A stretch of 64,000 nt of DNA from JAHJQZ01 sp963667595 (GTDB lineage Bacteria; Pseudomonadota; Alphaproteobacteria; Rhizobiales; Devosiaceae). The first letter of the stretch is position 1. Every line of letters begins with the position of its first letter. The notes under the pieces were generated by a model. The model was not told where the DNA came from and did not search any database. It was given only the letters and a program-made list of their open reading frames with translations. The position numbers were made by a program, and so were the translations under genes. Below are positions 59,590 through 64,000 of the stretch, piece by piece. The stretch spans positions 116,873 through 180,872 of the forward strand of contig CAXXWD010000008.1 in the NCBI GenBank assembly GCA_963667595.2, in the 5' to 3' direction.

Positions 59590-61637
59590 AAGGCCGCGCC
59601 ACCGAAAGGCTTTACCGGCTGCGACGAGGTCAGCGAATTGATGCCCTTGCCGCCGCGATGGGCGCGATTGGGGAAAAGCCCTTCGGCGATGACCACGCCT
59701 GAGCGCAGCCCCTCGAACAGGCGCGCGCTCAGCTCCACCTCGCCGCGCCGATTGCCAACCCGGACGGGATCGCCATCGCCGATTCCGAGACGCACCGCAT
59801 CGTCCGGATGGATCAAAAGGTTCGGCTGCTTTTCCCGGGCCAAGCTGCCCGGCGTTTCGGTGAACGTGGAATTGAGGAAGGTGCGGGCCGGGCTGGTCGC
59901 CAGCTTGAAGGGATGCTCGGCATCCGGTTTTTCATTGACGTCCCAATACTCGACCAGCTTCGGCATCTCGTCCGGATCGGCGACGAACGCGTAATGCTTC
60001 AATTCGGCAACGGCGTGCCAGTCGGGCCGAAAATGGTAACGCTTGTCCGGCCAGGCGAAACCGTCGCGGAAATGGGCCTGATCGTCCGGACGCGCGCGCT
60101 CGACATAGCCAGCGGATTCGATCTCCTCAAGCGCCCCAAAGCCCGATCGGGCGAAGGTCTCGGCCATTAGCGCGCGATCAGACAGCGTATCGGCCGGCTG
60201 CGGGTCCGATCCCAGCCGCCGCGCCAGTTCGTTGATGACGAAAATGTTGGGCTTTGCCTCGCCCGGCGGCGCGATGGCCTTGGGACCGAGAACGATGCGG
60301 GTATGCCCGCCGCGCGTGTAGAAATCGGAGTGTTCGACAAACATCGTCGCCGGCAGGACGATGTCGGCCAGCGCCGCCGTATCGGTCATGAACTGCTCGT
60401 GCACCACCGTAAACAGGTTCTCGCGCAGGAAACCGGCCCGGACCTTTTCCTGTTCCGGCGCCACCACCACCGGGTTGGTGTTCTGGATCAACAGTGCCTT
60501 GACCGGCGTTCCACCCTGAAGCGCTTGTCGATCGCCGCTCAGAATCGGACCGATTTCGGACATGTCGAGGACGCGGGCGGATGTGTCCGCCGCACCCTGG
60601 ATCAGCGACATGTCGAGCCCCCAATTGCCGGAATTGGACAAGAGCGCCCCGCCGCCGCGATGCTGCCAGGCCCCGGTCATGGCCGGAACGGAAAGGGCCG
60701 CATGAATGTTGGTCGAGCCGTTGCGCTGGCGGGAAAAACCGTACCCGATGCGGAAATAGGTGGCCTTGTGCGTGCCGACCAGTCGGGCGAAAGCCTCAAT
60801 CTCGTCAACACTCAATCCGGTGATGGCGCTGGCCCGCTCCGGCGTCCACGTCTTGAGATGCGCCGCGATCTCGGCGTCGAAATCGGTGAAGTTTTCGAGA
60901 TAATCGCGGTCAGCCAGACCCTCGCGCAAAAGGACATGCATCGCGGCCAGAGCCAGCGCGCCGTCGCTGCCGGGCCGCACCAACAGGCCTATATCGGCCT
61001 GCTGCATGGTGGCGTTGCGATAGATGTCGATCACCACCAGCGGCGCGCCGCGCTTTTTCGCGCGCAGGGCGTGGGTCATGGCATTGACCTGGGTGTGAAC
61101 GGCATTGGTGCCCCAGATCACCACCGCGTCGGAATAAGCCATCTCGACCGGATCGACACCGGACAAAAGCCCCGTACCGGCGATGTAGCCCGGCCAGGAG
61201 GACATGATGCAGATGGTGCCCTTCTGGCGCGAATAGCCCCGGACATTGCGCAGCCGCTCGAGACTGTCGCGCTGCACATAGCCCATGGTGCCGCCGTAAT
61301 TATAGGGCCAGATCGCTTCGGGTCCGTCTTCGGCTTCGATCTGGAGGAACCGCGCCGCGATCTCGTCGAGCGCCTCGTCCCAGGAAATACGCTGCCACTT
61401 GCCCTCGCCCTTCCCGCCCACGCGTTTCAGCGGATAAAGCAGGCGATCGGGATGATGAACGCGCTCGGCATAGCGGGCGACCTTCTCGCAGATCACCCCG
61501 TCAGTATAGGGATCGTCCCTGGCGCCGCGTATCCGCCCGATGGTGCGCCCGTCGAGGATTTCGACATCGAGCGCACAGGCCGACGGGCAATCATGCGGAC
61601 AGGCGGAGCGGACGACGCGCTGGACGGGCTTGTTCAT
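59553..61637 (-). CDS. Molybdopterin-dependent oxidoreductase
   Basis: This 694-residue protein of the formate dehydrogenase/DMSO reductase family has an N-terminal [4Fe-4S] motif, C13, C17 and C21 in CPHDCPSAC with a later CEK. SRQKGTICIMSSWPGYI, WGTNAVHTQ, and C-terminal NRRGEVELSARLFEG complete the molybdopterin domains. There is no signal peptide (it starts MNKPVQRVVR), so it is cytoplasmic. No partner iron-sulfur or membrane subunit adjoins it. Substrate and metal (Mo or W) cannot be told from sequence. Confidence 0.9.
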   Translation of the reverse strand: MNKPVQRVVRSACPHDCPSACALDVEILDGRTIGRIRGARDDPYTDGVICEKVARYAERVHHPDRLLYPLKRVGGKGEGKWQRISWDEALDEIAARFLQIEAEDGPEAIWPYNYGGTMGYVQRDSLERLRNVRGYSRQKGTICIMSSWPGYIAGTGLLSGVDPVEMAYSDAVVIWGTNAVHTQVNAMTHALRAKKRGAPLVVIDIYRNATMQQADIGLLVRPGSDGALALAAMHVLLREGLADRDYLENFTDFDAEIAAHLKTWTPERASAITGLSVDEIEAFARLVGTHKATYFRIGYGFSRQRNGSTNIHAALSVPAMTGAWQHRGGGALLSNSGNWGLDMSLIQGAADTSARVLDMSEIGPILSGDRQALQGGTPVKALLIQNTNPVVVAPEQEKVRAGFLRENLFTVVHEQFMTDTAALADIVLPATMFVEHSDFYTRGGHTRIVLGPKAIAPPGEAKPNIFVINELARRLGSDPQPADTLSDRALMAETFARSGFGALEEIESAGYVERARPDDQAHFRDGFAWPDKRYHFRPDWHAVAELKHYAFVADPDEMPKLVEYWDVNEKPDAEHPFKLATSPARTFLNSTFTETPGSLAREKQPNLLIHPDDAVRLGIGDGDPVRVGNRRGEVELSARLFEGLRSGVVIAEGLFPNRAHRGGKGINSLTSSQPVKPFGGAAFHDSAVWIRPIP

Positions 61638-61695
61638 GGCACCTTGCGGATTCGCGGGACGAAGGATGCGAAACTAGCGTGTGCTCTTCGCCCTG

Positions 61696-62310
61696 TCACC
61701 GTCCCCCCGCGTGCCGCCGACGCCAGGCCGGCACGGCGAGCCGCAATGCTTCCAGAACCAGGAGAATCCCGAGCTGCAGCCAGGCGGTCCACACGTTTTC
61801 GACGAGGAGCCAGTGGACCGCGGCGGCCAGTACCCGCGACATAGGTCAGGCGCTGCACCCGCTTCCACCAGCGCCCGAGCCGGCGCTGCGCGTGCCATTG
61901 GAGATCAGTGCCAGCAGCAGCATGAGCGAAATCGCCAGCCAGGCCGACCATGCGTAAAGATTGGTGGCGGTAAACAGGATCCAGGTCACCGCGCCCGGCC
62001 CCCAGTCGGCAAAGCTTTGCCATAAATAGGCGCCCACATGCAGCGCCGCGTAGGCGAAGCTCGTCAGTCCGAACGTACGCCGCCGGCGTACGAACCAATG
62101 CACGAAGCGCGACTTGCGGAACAGGCGCTGTAGCGGCGTCAACGCCAGCGTGATCAACAGGAACCGTATGGCCCATTCGCCGCTCTGGTTGAGAAAACGC
62201 GGCGGAAGCCCTCCCGCAGCAGCGATCGACCAGACGAGCTTGATCGCCGGCAGCGCAAGGATCAGCCAGAAGACCGGGCGCCCGACATATGAGACCGCAA
62301 GCTTGCGCAT
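61696..62310 (-). pseudogene. msrQ: MsrQ-like heme-binding membrane protein, frameshifted
   Basis: MsrQ passes electrons to periplasmic methionine-sulfoxide reductase MsrP. The first frame (MRKLAVSYVGRP...SLMLLLALISN) gives the heme-binding spans. One base is missing near 61895, after which homology continues as QRRLGRWWKRVQRLTYV. A second shift near 61830 leads to VLAAAVHWLLVENVWTAW in a third frame, ending at 61696. Together the pieces are near full length. No msrP was found nearby. It is broken either by sequencing error or by real decay. Confidence 0.72.
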
Positions 62311-62343
62311 CGTTGTTCCGTTCGGGCCGGGAAGCGACACGCG

Positions 62344-62536
62344 CTATTTCTTGCGCAATTCGGTGATCGAAGTGCCCTTGTAGCCCCAATGTCGGTCGAG
62401 ACTTCGTCGATGACCACATAGATCGAATCGAGCGGCTTGTTGAGCACGTCGACGAGGACTTTCGAGACGCCGGCGATGATGTCCTTTTTCTGTCGGTGGT
62501 CGCAGTTCCGGCGATGCGGACATCAACATAAGGCAT
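62344..62536 (-). pseudogene. 4-oxalocrotonate tautomerase-family protein, frameshifted
   Basis: The start MPYVDVRIAGTATTDRK is typical of PptA-like tautomerases and the pieces ITELRKK, LNKPLDSIYVVIDEVSTD and WGYKGTS complete a protein of about 65 residues. Two one-base deletions are needed to restore the frame: in the A run after ACAG (observed five A, six needed) and in GACATTGG (one A short). Both are in homopolymers or short runs. Confidence 0.7.
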
Positions 62537-62562
62537 GAAAAGCCCCTTTCAGGTTTCGCGTT

Positions 62563-63267
62563 TCATCTGTCGGATTGACGGTCGGTCTTCAAGGCCCCGT
62601 TCGCCAACTCGATCTCTATTGCAGTGATAACCATCTCGACTTCCGAAGCAAAACACGGCTTGCGGCCTGACCGTGCGCCATTCCGCTTCGTATTGGGTGA
62701 CATAGGGAGCGTGCCCGCTCGCCACGGCGGCATCGACGAGCGGCTGGTTGCGTATGTCGCGGGTCGGATCGCCGGAAGCCTCGCGCTGGATGCGGCTGAG
62801 AACAATGTCGGTGAAAACCAGGGTGTAGTGAACGACACGCAGCGCCGGCAACCCGGTCGACGCGATGGCGCGCGTCATCAGTTCCGCCATCGCCACCGCA
62901 CCGCGGGCCGCGTGTCGGTTGCAGGATCATGAGGTCGAGAAAGGCCGGATAGGCCGAAAACCCTTCCCGAAGGCCGTTGGCAATGGCACGCAGCTTGGTC
63001 TGCCAGTCGACGTTTCGTCAAGCTCGCGGGGGACGGCTTGCCAGGAGATTTCGTCGGCCACCAGCTCGCACAGCTCCTGCTTGTCCCGGACATGGCGGTA
63101 AAGCGCCATGCGCGAGGCGCCGGATTGTTCCGAGACCTTGCGGATCGTCATGCCCTTGAGCCCTTCGTCCGGGCAATGTCCAAAGCCGCCGCGACGATCT
63201 GCGTGCGGTCAAGCGTCCCCCAGGCACGCGCCTTGCGTTTCGTAGTTTTGGCGGTGCCTGAGGACAA
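62563..63267 (-). pseudogene. TetR-family regulator, multiply frameshifted
   Basis: Assembling the frames gives a start near TTG 63267, KRKARAWGTLDRTQIVAAAL, then MTIRKVSEQSGASRMALYRH (the HTH), and a ligand domain with LVFTDIVLSRIQREASG and VEMVITAIEIELANGALK. At least three shifts separate the pieces; one lies at GCCCGGAC, where GGG is needed. The length after correction is about 235 residues, normal for TetR. Confidence 0.68.
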
Positions 63268-63279
63268 TGCTGCCTACTT

Positions 63280-64000
63280 TCAGTCGAATGTGATGAACGG
63301 TTTGATCAGGCCCGGCTTGCGCGCCATGAACTCGCCGATCGCCGTCTCGATGGTACCGAAATCACGCGTTTCCGTGAAGATCGGGCTGGATCGAGCTTTC
63401 CGGCGGCAATGAGTTCGAGCATCATGTCCATATGGCCGAGATCGCCCAATCCGGTCCACAAGGAAACGTTCTTGAAAAGCATCGGCCGGCAGATTGACAT
63501 CCACCGTCCGCCAGGAATGGCCACAACGGCCACGCGGGCGCCGACCGCAGCCACCACCGGCCATGAATCCATCGTCGCCTTGACACCGGCGGCGTCCACG
63601 ATCGCTTCCGCGCCGCGCCCATGGGTCAGTTCGCAACGACCTCGGCGACGTTCTGCTTGCTCGGATCAATGACGTCATCCGCGCCCATCTTCTTGCCACG
63701 TCGAGCCGATCGGCAATCGTGTCCCACGGGCGATGACGCGGGTCACGCCATAGAGCCGCGCCGTGTGGATGGCGGCAAGACCCACAGGCCCCGCGCCGAA
63801 CACCAGAAGTGTCTGGCCGACGGCGGCGATGGCATTCTTGGTCGCCGTCCAGCCGGTCGACAGGATGTCGCCGACGGTCATCGCCTGCGCGTCCGAAACG
63901 CCCTCGGGGATGTGCGGAAACGCAGGCGTCGGCATTGGGAAACGCGTACGTATTCGGCCATGGCGCCGCCGAGATCGCCGAACGCCTTGCCCGAACCAAA
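63280..64000 (-). pseudogene. Zinc-type alcohol dehydrogenase, frameshifted and cut by the window end
   Basis: Fragments align along one MDR enzyme: DILSTGWTATKNAIAAVG and LLVFGAGPVGLAAIHTARLYG (NAD loop), MDAAGVKATMDSW, FKNVSLWTGLGDLGHMDMML and ETAIGEFMARKPGLIKPFITF-like C-terminus, in several frames. The N-terminal zinc-binding part lies beyond position 64000. At least four shifts are required between the pieces. Confidence 0.65.

Noticed and set aside
1..64000. CRISPR array, tRNA, rRNA or insertion sequence
   Set aside because: No regularly spaced repeats, no cloverleaf or rRNA segment and no transposase were recognised by reading both strands; a tool search could still find weak cases.

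Overview
The window looks like chromosome of a high-GC alphaproteobacterium of the order Hyphomicrobiales. The evidence is the housekeeping string rpoZ-rsh-pyrE-acpS-lepB-rnc-era-recO-parC with dapA/smpB and a soluble lytic transglycosylase alongside, Hyphomicrobiales-type intergenic palindromes, and the codon bias. The genus cannot be fixed from this sequence alone. No rRNA, tRNA, CRISPR array, transposase or integrase was recognised.

Layout. (1) 0.2-2.7 kb, minus strand: a three-gene NMT1/SsuABC-type ABC importer with a Tat-type binding protein. (2) 3.1-7.0 kb, plus: an [FeFe]-hydrogenase (HydA with complete H-cluster motifs) and, just upstream, a fusion of a NuoF-type iron-sulfur domain with a GltD-like NAD(P)H/FAD flavoprotein. 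A strong hairpin ends the pair. (3) 7.8-19.3 kb, plus: a complete bidirectional [NiFe]-hydrogenase operon, hoxFUYH-hoxW-hypABCDE-(GNAT)-hypF, mostly with overlapping starts and stops. The locus could therefore exchange electrons between H2 and NAD(P)H through two unrelated hydrogenases. The maturases needed for the [FeFe] enzyme (HydE, HydF, HydG) are not in the window. (4) 19.3-20.5 kb: an O-antigen ligase-like membrane protein. (5) 20.7-32.4 kb: a sugar and sugar-acid region with a decayed dihydrodipicolinate-synthase-family gene, a ketoglutarate-semialdehyde-type aldehyde dehydrogenase, a fumarylacetoacetase-family protein, a sugar ABC importer, a LacI regulator and a GH31 alpha-xylosidase. 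A palindromic operator overlaps the importer promoter, and a one-mismatch copy lies inside the alpha-xylosidase gene. (6) 33-34.6 kb: UDP-glucose 6-dehydrogenase and a small membrane protein.

(7) 35.1-45.1 kb, minus: the housekeeping string, interrupted between era and recO by a HigBA toxin-antitoxin module with two matching operator palindromes. (8) 45.4-51.9 kb: a NYN-domain protein behind a translationally coupled 23-codon leader ORF, a family-5 uracil-DNA glycosylase, smpB, dapA, a lytic transglycosylase, an alpha/beta-hydrolase lacking its nucleophile serine, and a small hypothetical protein. (9) 52.2-54.4 kb: a YtrA-type GntR regulator with an ABC exporter and a matching operator over its promoter. 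(10) 54.4-61.6 kb: two DUF4386 membrane proteins, a quinone-oxidoreductase-like enzyme divergent from a LysR regulator, a small hypothetical protein, a TSUP permease and a molybdopterin oxidoreductase. (11) 61.7-64.0 kb: four consecutive genes (msrQ-like, tautomerase, TetR, zinc alcohol dehydrogenase), all broken by single-base frameshifts. This suggests either poor local sequence quality or a decaying segment.

The most unusual feature is the juxtaposition of the GltD-linked [FeFe]-hydrogenase with a full Hox [NiFe]-hydrogenase operon.
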